A stretch of DNA of 64,000 bases from Cycas panzhihuaensis (lineage: Eukaryota > Cycadophyta): the NCBI GenBank assembly GCA_023213395.1, contig CM041465.1, positions 14,632,001-14,696,000 of the forward strand, written 5' to 3'. Position 1 is the first letter of the stretch; each line of letters starts with the position of its first letter. Position numbers and translations under genes: made by a program. A model generated the notes under the pieces. It did no database searches. It was not told the origin of the DNA and was given only the letters and a program-made list of their open reading frames with translations. This document shows, piece by piece, positions 1-10,156 of this stretch.

Positions 1-73
1 CAATTAATCCAACTCAATGAAGATTGATAGAAATCAAGATAACCACAGGTAATTGAAAAGATAAAGCAAAAGG

Positions 74-447
74 TGTTCAAGAATATGAAATCATACACAA
101 ATGTTTCCATACGCAGGATCTTTAACCATACACAACAGGCAACAAATAGAAATACAGAAAATAGGTGTGCAGTACACAGTATATATGTGGGAAACCCTTT
201 TGGAAAAAAACCCACTACAAAAAGAATCCCTTATGGATCACTTGATTATTGCACAATGGATTGATACAATGATCTTCAAATATTGAATATACAAGGCCTC
301 AAGGCATTTATACTCTCCCAAGAGGTATCACTCAATTAGGGTTGTGACTCTCTGAATAAGTCGCACCTTTTGGCTCCACACCCTTTCGCTTAATTAAACC
401 ACATTAACATTAACTAAGTGGCTTAATAATTAACTTCCATGCTAACA
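74..447 (-). repeat. TE-A 3' LTR (374 bp)
   Basis: Begins TGTTCAAGAATATG and ends GCTAACA on the plus strand. It matches 6041-6639 over its whole length apart from the internal duplication there. It carries the paired motif of A-run and CCCT tracts (GTGGGAAACCCTTTT then AAAAACCCAC) also seen in the LTRs of TE-F and TE-J. Confidence 0.95.
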
Positions 448-456
448 TCCCCCCTT
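448..456 (-). promoter_or_regulatory. TE-A polypurine tract
   Basis: The minus strand reads AAGGGGGGA immediately inside the 3' LTR, the normal position of the plus-strand DNA priming site. Confidence 0.85.
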
Positions 457-544
457 AATGTGAATGTAGGGAACCTGCAACGTGTAGTAGGTGAATTATC
501 ACGAAGGCTGAGACTATCCTGCAGCTTCTTTATCCTTGTCGATA

Positions 545-2060
545 CATCCCCCCTCAAGGATAACATTGGTGAGTCTTAATCTGGTACGCATCTTTATGAA
601 TGAATCTTTAGTGAGTGGCTTGGTGAACACGTCCATAAGTTGTAATTCACTCGGACAATAGTCGACCTGCAACTTTCTTGACTTGATCTGTTCACGAATG
701 TAATGGTGCTAAATCTTTATATGCTTCGTACGTGTATGAAACTCTGGATTCTTCGACAAACAAATGGTACTTTGATTATCAACAAAGAGAAACAGATGTC
801 CATTGGATACGCCAAGAAATTCCAAGAGACCTTGCAACCATACTACTTCCTTCACACCAGTACTGAGTCCTTGATATTCTGCTTCTGTAGAAGATAGCAC
901 TATTGTCTGTTGCTTCTTTGACTTCCACGAAACAAATATATTGCCAATACTAAACATGTATCCAGTAGTGGACTTTTAGTTATTGGAATCTCCTCCCCAA
1001 TCAGCATCTGTGTAGCGATGCAACCTGATCTTCTCACCTCTGTGGTATTCAAGACCAAGATTGATTATCTCCTTCAGATATTTTAAAATCCACTTTGCTT
1101 CCACCAAATGAGGCTCCTGAGGATTCTACATGTAGCAGGAAACCAATCCAACAACGTATGCGATATTTGGCCTAGTATGAGTCAAATAGATGAGACTCCC
1201 TACCAACTAGTGATACTTAGTGCCATCTACAGAAGGTTGGGCCATGTCCTTCTACAACCTTGTGCCTTTTGCGCATGGTGTTGCAACATGTTTACAATGA
1301 GGCATTCCAATTCTCTCTAGTAAGTTCTTCACATACTATAATTGCAACAACATGATCATATCTTCTATCTTCCTAATCTAAATGCCCAAGAAATAGTGAA
1401 GTTCCCTCAGATCCGTCATGTCAAATGAAGCTCCCAAATTGGATTTGACTTCGGTTATATCCTTGCCACGGTTACCGTCGATGATTAGATCATCCACATA
1501 CACCACATAAGCAACTACGAAAGTCCCTCTTCTCTTCACATATAGGTTTGAGTCGAGTTCTGAAATTTCAAAACCTTCAGCTTTCAACTTGACATCCATT
1601 TTCTCATACCAAGAATGAGGTGCTTGTTTCAGGCCATAGATTGACTTCTTCAGATGGCAAACAAGATGCTCCTAACCATCCTTAACGAATCGCGGAGGCT
1701 GCGACATGTATATCTCCTCCTTTAGATCCCCATTAAGGAATGTGAACTTAATGTCCATCTGGTATAACTCCCAATCTAACGCAGCTGCTAAGGAAATGAG
1801 TAAGTGAACTATTGTCATTCTAGATACTGGTGCAAACGTCTCCTCATAGTCAATTCCTTCTTTTTGTTTGAATCCCTGGGCAACAAGTCTAGCCTTGTAC
1901 TTGTCCACCTCTCCATCGAAGTGGAACTTTGTCTTATAGACCCACTTGCATCCTACAAGGTTCTTTGACAGAGGGAGTAGAACCAAATCCCATGTATCGT
2001 TCTTCATCAAAGAACCATACCCTTCCTCCATTGCAGCTCTCCATCGTGGATCTCCTTTCG
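545..2060 (-). pseudogene. TE-A reverse transcriptase-RNase H (decayed)
   Basis: Copia RT and RNase H region of the pol polyprotein; in a live element it would copy the RNA and degrade the template. The RT N-terminal part is open for 119 codons (2031-1672) with the family motifs NDTWDLV, KWVYKTK, KARLVAQGF, ETFAPV and the YQMDIKFTFLNGDL segment. A stop (glutamine position, C to T type) separates it from the next open piece (1599-1378), which holds the intact catalytic YVDD and the YFLGI motif. RNase H appears at 957-709 with LSSTEAEY and DNQSTI, then the C-terminal part down to about 545. Both polymerase aspartates of YVDD survive but stops break the frame. Confidence 0.9.
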
Positions 2061-3560
2061 ATTCAGTAAATGAATCAAGATCACTAGAGTCATTGGTGTC
2101 TACCAGTAGAGTTCGACTAGCATGTTGATTTCTAGTTCATCTATCATTAGTTAGGGTTTGCATCGCCACACCAAAATATTTAATAGTTTTCTTTGCCCAT
2201 AAAGGTATAGAAGGACCTGTTGCTAGAGGTACTCTCTCTCGCGGCGACTTCTCACTATTACTCGTCCCACTTGGTCCTACTTCCTCAGGTGTTACAGCGA
2301 CTAGCTCATCGTCCTCTTTGCTTGAAGAATTTGGGAATGGGAGAAGGCAAGGGTAAAAAGGTTCATTTGATGATCTTTCAACATAATACATTGATGACTC
2401 ATCAAATTTAACATTCCGACTAACCACAATCTTTTCCCCCTATGGATCCCATAGTCTGTAGGCTTTGTTCTCTGTGCAATACATCATGAATATGAACTTT
2501 AGACATTTCCAATCCAACTTCTTTTAGGTATTGTCTAGGATGTGGGTGTATACAATACACCCAAATGTTCTTAAATGGCTAATGGCAGGCTCCCGACTGG
2601 TCCATTTCTCTTCGAGGGTCATGCTGCAAATTGCCTGAGTGGGTACCCTACTCAAAATATAAATAGTTGTCGCCATAGCTTCTGCCTAAAACTTCGGTGG
2701 CAGGTTTTTAGTGTGCACCATACACCTCGCCATCTCCATCATGGTATGATTCTTTCTTTCAGCAACTCCATTCTGTTGTGGGGTATACGGGATTGTAAAC
2801 TCCCACTTTATACAAAGGTTGTAGCAGAACTAATTGAACACATGATTATTGTACTCCTTTCCATTATCACTTCATAAAGATTTTATTTTGTAATCACATT
2901 CATTTTCAGCCATCGCTTTCCAATCACAAAAGTGATCAAATACGCCTGACTCATTCTTGAGAAAATAAACCCAAGCTTTCCTCGTGTAATCATCTACAAA
3001 CACAAGTGTATATTGGGCTCCTAATATTGAAGGGTTTGGGAGTGGTCCCATAATATCTGAGTGCACAAGCTCCAGCTTCTCCTTGGCTCTCTAGGCATTA
3101 TCCCGAGCAAAAGGATAGTGGTGATGCTTGCCATACATACACCCTTCGCATACACCCCGAAAGGTGAAACTGACAACAATCCTTCCACCATCTTTAACCT
3201 CTTCAGTAGTGCAATACTCCTGTAATTAAGGTGCCCAAGGTGATTGTACCACAATCTACTTTCGTCATCCATGCTGGCAACAAAGGCATAGGACTTCTTC
3301 TGAGATTGAAATTTCTCAAACACCAAGAAGTTGTCCCTGACTTTCTCAGTAGCTATAATAGCAAAGTTCTATTTTGGGTCCTTTATCAGACACTTATCAT
3401 TATAGAGCTCCACTTTCATACCTTGTTTACAGATCTCTTGAATAAACAGAAGATTCAACTGCACCTTGGGTATATAATATACCTTGGAAAACTTGCCTCC
3501 TACAATGGAAACTTTACTGATACCATCTACCAGCAACGCACGAGTATCTCCAAGAATGAT
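2061..3560 (-). pseudogene. TE-A integrase (decayed)
   Basis: Integrase of the copia polyprotein. The pre-integrase zinc-binding region is in 3326-3021 (WYNHLGHLNYRSIALL). The catalytic core start is in 3066-2872, with HSDIMGPLP and FVDDYTRKAWVYFL. The core continues in other frames to ~2540. The C-terminal part (2427-2137), with RNVKFDESSMYY, leads into an acidic low-complexity linker towards RT. Frame changes near 3060 and 2870 and several stops break it. Confidence 0.85.
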
Positions 3561-3572
3561 CTCAACACCACT

Positions 3573-4560
3573 TTAATTTGCATTCAATGTATCAAAGTTC
3601 CAATTTTGGTAAGAGATGTGCTTCTGCGCTCTAGAATCTAGCACCCAATAGTCTCTTTGATCTGACTTGGATGACAAGGTCTGCACTCGGACGCAATGAG
3701 CAGCAACACTATTTCCTTTATCATCTTGGTTACCTTTGCACTTGTCACGGAACTTGAACCAACAATTCTTTTCGCGATGACCATCCTTCTTGTAGTAATT
3801 ACACTTTCCATTAAACTTCTTCTTGTCTTGAGAGATTTCTCTAGACCTTTGTGTGAACTCCTCCTTAACAACCTCCTTCCTTTGAGTTTTCATGGATAGG
3901 GCCTAACTTAATGAAGATCCACTAAGTAATCCATGATGTTTTAGCTTGGCATCCTCTCCTAAAATTAGGTTTTTGAGCCCATCAAAAGTTTCTGCCTCCA
4001 TCACTTTATTTCTACCATAAATGGTATGGAATGTGGCGAACGTAGTTGACAGCTTTGACATGATTATCGCAAACAAAAGTGCATCATCGATCAAGTTCTG
4101 CTTCAATTCTTCTAGCTTGTTCCTCAAGTCGGTTATTTTATTTAGGTAAGAGCTGATATTATTCTCATCTTCAACTCGTGAATTGAGTAGTTCTAACATC
4201 AGTGCAAGATGCATATTCATCTTCTTCTCAAAGTATCACACAACTTCATCCAAATCTCAGTTGGGTCATCCAGATTGTGAACCAGTGCTCTCTAGTCTGG
4301 CACCATTGAGAGTTTCAGTAATCCAACAGCCATAAACTGCTTTTCTTCAAATTTGATACGCTCCTTATGGTCAAGTGGAACTGAAACAAGCTTCACCTTG
4401 GTGATTCCCTAGAGTTAGTTCACCATCAATATAAGCTCCATATTGGCCTTCCATTCGCTGAAATTGTTACCGTTAAAGATAACCTTAGGCATGAACTTCT
4501 CCATCTCGAACAATTTGCTATAATATGAATCACATGACACTAGACGATCGTATTAAGAAT
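3573..4560 (-). pseudogene. TE-A gag, zinc knuckle and protease (decayed)
   Basis: Minus-strand gag (4220-3903 and the poorer N-terminal part to ~4560) with the leucine-rich capsid segment of plant copia gag. It is followed at 3893-3573 by a zinc knuckle and the protease start. The knuckle reads CNYYKKDGHREKNC, so the second zinc cysteine of CX2CX4HX4C is tyrosine. The protease motif is DSRA instead of DSGA. Both changes would destroy function. Confidence 0.85.
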
Positions 4561-6028
4561 AGAAATGCAACCTTGTGTCCTCCTTTAGTCCAAGAGCGAT
4601 CCTCGGAGGCTTTAAAACACCGATTGTACTCACAGATGTAGGTCACGGACTGCTTCTTCCTCCAAATAGACCACAAATGCCTTTAAATAACACCAAAAAA
4701 GAGCGTTAAGGCAAGTGAAATGGTGCTCAAGGTACAAGGTTGGCTCCATAAGGTGAAGGTGCACGATCTCCAAGTCAAAAAATCACAAAAAAATGCCTCG
4801 ATCCACATTGAAAATAGCTCACGAGGGGTCCAAATATAGACAAAGCACTTCACTATAGGTAGAATCCAATAAAGTATCAATGGTTTAAGGGCCTTTTATA
4901 AAGTTGAATTAGGGAGAATATACCAAAAGATATATTCTTAGAGTTGCGACTTTTTATAAAGTCTCATGCCTTTAGAACTTAATCCATGTGCTATAAATAA
5001 TCACCAAAATATATCAAGATGTCACTATGTTTAAACAATAGTGTAAAGACAACAAATCTCTTAGTGAAAAGTCGCACGACATGAAGTTAGAAGGAGTGAC
5101 TATCACGAGTTCACTATCAACGACACGTGACCTCTATTGTTCTCTACAATCTTGTGACCTCATACACGGACTTGCGCTTATTGTACGGCTAATATACGGT
5201 CAGATCCCAGCCCAACCACATCATACAAAAGCTTAGCCACGTAAATAATAGCCACAATCACCATAAGAGGTGCCCAACAGTCATACAAAGAGTCTAACCA
5301 ACTCTAAACTCTGCCCAGCCAACTTAATAAGCACTTAGCAAGATATTATACAGTTGTATAGTGCTTCATTAATGTACACAAGTCTCCAAACAACTCATAA
5401 ATAGCCTAGAAATGATTTGACACACAGATGTGGGCTCGGGATATGAAAACAACTGGAATATAAGGACATACTCCTAAATAAAAGGTACTACAACTCAACA
5501 AGTCACTAATAACTACTTTATACTAACATGCGCTCAGTCTGAATTTAGTATTATAGGATGAAAACGTTTCATAAAGGCTCCAATCTCTCCCATATATAGA
5601 CTGAATGTAGGCAACACCAAAAAAAACTTCAACTTTTTTTTAGTTTTATAGTGCTTTGAGTGGGAATATACCCAAATTACTTGTATAGATAGATGGTTGT
5701 CCTTAGCGTCGCCAAATCACCATCAATGCATGCTCTACTGGCTTGAATTATCCAAACAAGTTATCAACGAGCTTCGAATGGCCCTCAACGAGCCAACTCA
5801 TTCCATGAAGGTAGTCTTCACGTCCGATTATTGACTCCAAAAACCCTTATCCTCTATTGAATAGTGAATTTCACTGCTTCAACAACCATTGATTTTATGT
5901 GCCTACTTCTACACGATGCTGGGGTTGATAGACCCTCAAGACTCATCTTAAGTTAGACAACATCACCCAGCAACCAACGATCCCCCCACCTCGCTCACCG
6001 TCAAGTTTCAGTTGTGTACGACCCTACA
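4561..6028 (-). other. TE-A 5' leader, non-coding
   Basis: About 1.5 kb between gag and the PBS with no open frame of note on the element strand. Long leaders are seen in several elements of this window. Confidence 0.6.
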
Positions 6029-6040
6029 GCTCTGATACCA
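6029..6040 (-). promoter_or_regulatory. TE-A primer-binding site (initiator tRNA-Met)
   Basis: The minus strand reads TGGTATCAGAGC directly next to the 5' LTR. This is complementary to the 3' end of plant initiator methionine tRNA, the usual copia primer. Confidence 0.95.
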
Positions 6041-6639
6041 TGTTCGAGAATATGAAATCATACACAAATGTTCCCATACGTAGGATCTTTAACCATACAC
6101 AACAAGCAACAAATAGAAATACAGAAAACAGGTGCATAGTACATAGTATATACGTGGGAAACCCTTTCAGGAAAAAACCCACCACAAAAAGGATCCATTA
6201 TGGATCACTTGATTATTGCACAATGGATTGATACAATGATCTTTAGATGTTGAATATACAAGGCCTCAAGGCATTTATACTCTCCCAAGAGGTATCACTC
6301 AATTAGGGTTGTGACCCTCCGAATAAGTTGCACCTTTTGGCTCTGCACCTTTTCACTTAATTAACCCACATTAACATTAACTAAGTGGCTTTCAAGAAAA
6401 AACCCACCACAAAAATGATCCATTATGGATCACTTGATTATTGCACAATGGATTGATACAATGATCTTTAGATGTTGAATATACAAGGCCTCAAGGCATT
6501 TATACTCTCCCAAGAGGTATCACTCAATTAGGGTTATGACCCTCCGAATAAGTTGCACCTTTTGGCTCTGCACCTTTTCACTTAATTAACCCACATTAAC
6601 ATTAACTAAGTGGCTTAATAATTAATTATCATACTAACA
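6041..6639 (-). repeat. TE-A 5' LTR with internal tandem duplication (599 bp)
   Basis: Starts TGTTCGAGAATATG and ends ACTAACA. It pairs with 74-447 but contains a second copy of about 225 bp: 6164-6388 is repeated at 6389-6613, and the joint falls at a shared CTTTCA. The two units differ by only a few bases. Confidence 0.93.
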
Positions 6640-6644
6640 AAAGG

Positions 6645-7374
6645 CATGGAACGATCGCCATCTTTGTTAACCTCAATTAAAAGAAGGAGAGCAAGTGTTG
6701 TTATATGACAACAAGTTCTGCACCCATCCCAAGAAATCGAAGCCAAGATGGTTGGGACATTATTAGGTGGAGAGTATATACCATAATGGATCAGTTCAAT
6801 TAAGTGACATGAATAGATATAAACTGCCTACCCTGGTTAACAGTAGTAGATTGAAAAAATATCACTATTCGCTCCAATATAAGTCAATTGGATGTATCAT
6901 ATGTATTGCATGAAATTGGAAGACAACCAAAGTTGTCTTAGTATCATCATCACAACTCTATACCGATACATAAACATAAAAATTCTTACAAAAAAATCAA
7001 AAAATGAAGAAAAACTAATTGTAACTCATAGAAATCATACATGTAAACAAAAGTCCAAGTAAAACACACTTTACATCCCAAATAGAGAATGCAAATAGAC
7101 AAGAAGAACTCTCAGATGATTATGCATTCCTCCTAAGGAATGGATGAGATAGAAAACATTCAAAAAAGGGAATCATTCCAAATAGGGAATAGACCGAATA
7201 GTATGCATCCCTAAATAGGAATGCGACCTAAACGAATAGAAAAAATGGGTTTATAAAGGAAGAAACCCTAAAATCATCCCATTATTTGAATGCATAGATG
7301 AGTGGAGATAAAATACAACCCACAAAGGAATGGATCACCCAACCATTCAAAGCAAGAAACGTACGTCCACAAAA
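6645..7374. other. Intergenic or host-like DNA, no gene seen
   Basis: AT-rich sequence between TE-A and the decayed frame at 7375. Its right part (7095-7345) has several copies of a GGAATGGA-like motif, and a TATA-like TTTATAAAGG lies near 7250. No open frame or RNA gene is recognisable. Confidence 0.5.
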
Positions 7375-8328
7375 ATGAAGATTGCAGGTATCCAGAAGAC
7401 TTACTTACCGAAATTACAAGCAGAATTCAAGGAGTTGCCAAGAAATTTCAAAGAAAAGATTAAGCAAGATGGATGGGAGGATTTTGTGATTATGCCTCCT
7501 TTATATTAGGACCCCGAAATAATGGAGGAAATTGCTATTACCGCGAAATGGAACTGGGAGAAGGTGAAGATAGATGCAGCAACCATCTAGTCCATTACAA
7601 GGTTATCCAATGAAGAAGAAACCCCCACAGTAATGAAAAAATCAAAAGTAGACAAGAAGATATGGACAAGAAAGTTATGTGCCCTTGACACTCAAGTCTA
7701 TTTCAGAGGTATCAAAATTACTAATAGCATAGATAAGAAGCTGCAATGGGCTGTCAAGATCCTAGTCTCCAAGTTCCTCTCAAAGTAGAAATATACTTAC
7801 ATTCCAGGAGGGTTAATACCCTTATTGTTGGTACTATAAGATGGCGTTAGGATGAATTAGTGTGAATTTCTGGCAAGCAACATTAAGTAGCAATTAAATG
7901 AGCTTCAGAGTCATTCCTTCAGGCAACCATCAGTATTGCTAGCTCTATTATTCCACCAGTGTCCAGATATTCATCCCCCCTCACTACCCATTCAACCAAG
8001 AGAGTCGGTGATAAAGAAATGGATCAACACCATGCCAAGTAATACCGAGGATCTAGGGGTGAAGTAACAGGTCAAAGCAGAGATGACCAAGATCTTAAAA
8101 TGGGTGTAGCACAAACCTGGAACCTCATTTCTACACTAACAAAAGCAAGCAACAAAAAGAGACTCAAAGAGAAGTAGGGAATAGCTGATAGAGGAGGAGC
8201 TACCACCAAAATAGCAAACATAGCTTCCTCAGGTAGTTTCAAAACCAGGAGAAGGTTCTTTACAACCATCCTTAAGTGAAAAGGGTACACACATAATCCA
8301 ACCACTACAAGAATGAATGGAGGGTTAC
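7375..8328 (+). pseudogene. Decayed unknown reading frame, 5' part (split by TE-B)
   Basis: From an ATG at 7375 one frame can be followed for 318 codons to the TE-B insertion point. It continues in the same frame at 13477 after the duplicated GTTAC is discounted. This part has 13 in-frame stops and no need for a frameshift; 12 are TAG or TAA and one is TGA, as expected from C to T change at CAG, CAA and CGA codons. The translation looks protein-like: a Lys/Glu-rich N-terminus, a Trp-containing middle, then a Gln/Pro/Ser-rich stretch. I recognise no family. Stop density alone is close to chance for AT-rich DNA, so coding origin is probable rather than proven. Confidence 0.45.
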
Positions 8329-8710
8329 TGTTAGAATATAATGTTTAATGTTGTGTATGGTTAAGTAAAGTGTGTCCTAGGTTTAAGAGTCATAGTCCTA
8401 AGTCTAAGAGTCTAAGAGTCATTATAATATTGTGTGAGAAGATAGAAGCTTATTGGTCAAATTAGTTGGTGTAATGTCATTGGTCAAGATAAAGGTAATT
8501 GTCCCATATGCATTACTTGTCTTGTAGGTCCTCCCACCTATTTTGTATATAAAGGTGGTTGAGGTAGTATATATAATCACGTATCATCAAGGCTCATATT
8601 GAGTCTTTGGCACTGTGATATATTAATGCATTCTGATTATGTTGAGTTACTTTCTGTTCATTGATATTGATATTGTGGTTGATGAATGTTTTCCATGTTA
8701 AAGTCTAACA
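8329..8710 (+). repeat. TE-B 5' LTR (382 bp)
   Basis: Starts TGTTAGAATATAATG and ends GTCTAACA; it matches 13090-13471 end to end. A TATATAAA promoter-like box lies at about 8546-8553. Confidence 0.95.
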
Positions 8711-8722
8711 TGGCATCAGAGC
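8711..8722 (+). promoter_or_regulatory. TE-B primer-binding site
   Basis: TGGCATCAGAGC abuts the 5' LTR. It is the initiator tRNA-Met site with one T to C change. Confidence 0.85.
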
Positions 8723-9793
8723 AGGCCATCCTATTGTAAGAAGAAGATCAAGAGAGGATGTGGCTCTGTGGAGCCCTAAAGTGCCAAGTATTCATGAAAG
8801 ACAGAATTTCCCAGATAATATTGTTCTCTTGCCTTGTGAAGGAAACTTTATACCATTGATTAATGACTGGTGTGAGTTTGGGAAGGAAAAATTGGTGATA
8901 TATGAATTTGTTGGCTATTACATTTGAACGATGATAGCAAAGGTTTGGTTTGAAATACTGAGGACTTAATTGGTATCAATTACCAAATTGTTTCCCTAAA
9001 ATTCTGTTGTGAAGAAAATCCTATTAGAAATAACTATGAAAGTGTCGCCATAAGTTTGTGACCGAAAGCGTGCATCATTTAATGGAAGATGAATGAATCA
9101 GTTATAAGGGAAATACCCTGGCATGGATATGTGAATAGCATATGAAGAGATTGCTTGCAGTTGTAGAAAGAGCTAGTCGTGTGCCATCAACTAGAGATGA
9201 TATATGGAAGATCTTGTGTTCAGATATATTCTACTCAAATAAAAGCCCTTGAAGAATCTGAACCTGTATAACAAGAAAAATCAGTCCACTTGATTCCTAT
9301 CTAAAATCCCATTTAGGGTATGTCTTGAATACTCTTCTGTTGGTGTGAAGCAAGAAAGTCGCCCGATCCTGAGACAAGGTAGTTCACGATTTGTGCATGT
9401 CATTGGAACTCTTGCATATTTATGTGAAATCGTACAACTCCCAGCCACTTCATCCACTGTTGTTGTGCAACCCTATGCTATGCTACTTGTTCATCACATC
9501 ATGGTTCATAGAGTAACCTTCGTCTATCCCTCACTCAGCTTATGTGGCATGTGTCGCCAATAGTTCTTATGTGGAGAAACCCCTATGGCACCTGTCTTGT
9601 TATCCCCTGAATTATGCTTGATCTTAACAAATGTAAATGTTGTAATATTCAAATTCATCAATAGAGAACTCTATTCTTGGAGCAAGGAGTGCTTAGTATC
9701 AATCAACACACACATGCAGTTGGAGAAATGCCAATGTCTGACCATGCCTATCTACTCATACATAGCTTGTGAAGGAAGAAAATCTCAGATCTG
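8723..9793 (+). other. TE-B interior, left part; no recognised coding region
   Basis: Only short open frames (for example 9345-9563, 72 codons) with no family resemblance that I can see. Confidence 0.5.
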
Positions 9794-10156
9794 TGAAATC
9801 AAAGCTCCAACGTGGACTATGAGAAGATCGTGAGAGATTCCTTCAAGGAGATTGGATTCATATCTCTAGACGTGGGGTTAGATGTTGATCACCGCAAGGT
9901 CTTAGTGAACATTGAACAACACAGCGCCAACATTACCCAGGGTGTCCATGGCATCTTACTAAGAAGCCGGAGGAGATACGAGTGGGAGACTAGGTATGCG
10001 AACGACGAGACTCCAGAGTTTATGCCGCTAACCCATGTGCTAGCAACCAAGATCGAAGTGAGGTTAACCAAGGTTAGGAAGAACGGAACCTACCCTTGGT
10101 TGAGACCTGACAGGAAGCCCCAAGTCGAGTATAAGATTGAGAAAAAGGGTCGTTAG
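9794..10156 (+). pseudogene. Captured S-adenosylmethionine synthetase fragment
   Basis: A 114-codon open stretch (9812-10156) that closely follows the N-terminal to central part of plant S-adenosylmethionine synthetase, which makes AdoMet from methionine and ATP. Visible family blocks: [41 protein letters not shown], and WLRPD near the end. The match reaches slightly upstream (~9794) in a broken frame that recalls the family's GEIT-KANVDYEK stretch with a deletion and two extra bases. One base is missing after GVHG, and a further deletion of about 13 bases before the YANDETPE block restores the frame. The start and most of the C-terminal half of the enzyme are absent, so this is a non-functional gene fragment. 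It lies inside TE-B in the element's sense orientation. Confidence 0.9.

Larger units (their letters stand above)
74..6639 (-). mobile_element. TE-A: Ty1/copia LTR retrotransposon, complete but decayed
   Basis: A full-length minus-strand copia element bounded by LTRs that start TG and end CA. It is flanked by a perfect 5-bp target duplication AAAGG (69-73 and 6640-6644). Reading on the minus strand the order is LTR, initiator tRNA-Met PBS, a long leader (~6028-4561), gag, zinc knuckle and protease, integrase, reverse transcriptase, RNase H, polypurine tract, LTR. The order PR-IN-RT-RH defines Ty1/copia. Every domain is recognisable but several stops and frame changes break the polyprotein, so it cannot be active. 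The upstream LTR is lengthened by an internal duplication. Confidence 0.95.

Noticed and set aside
9345-9563. 72-codon frame in TE-B as a real gene
   Set aside because: No motif or family resemblance, and such lengths occur by chance here.
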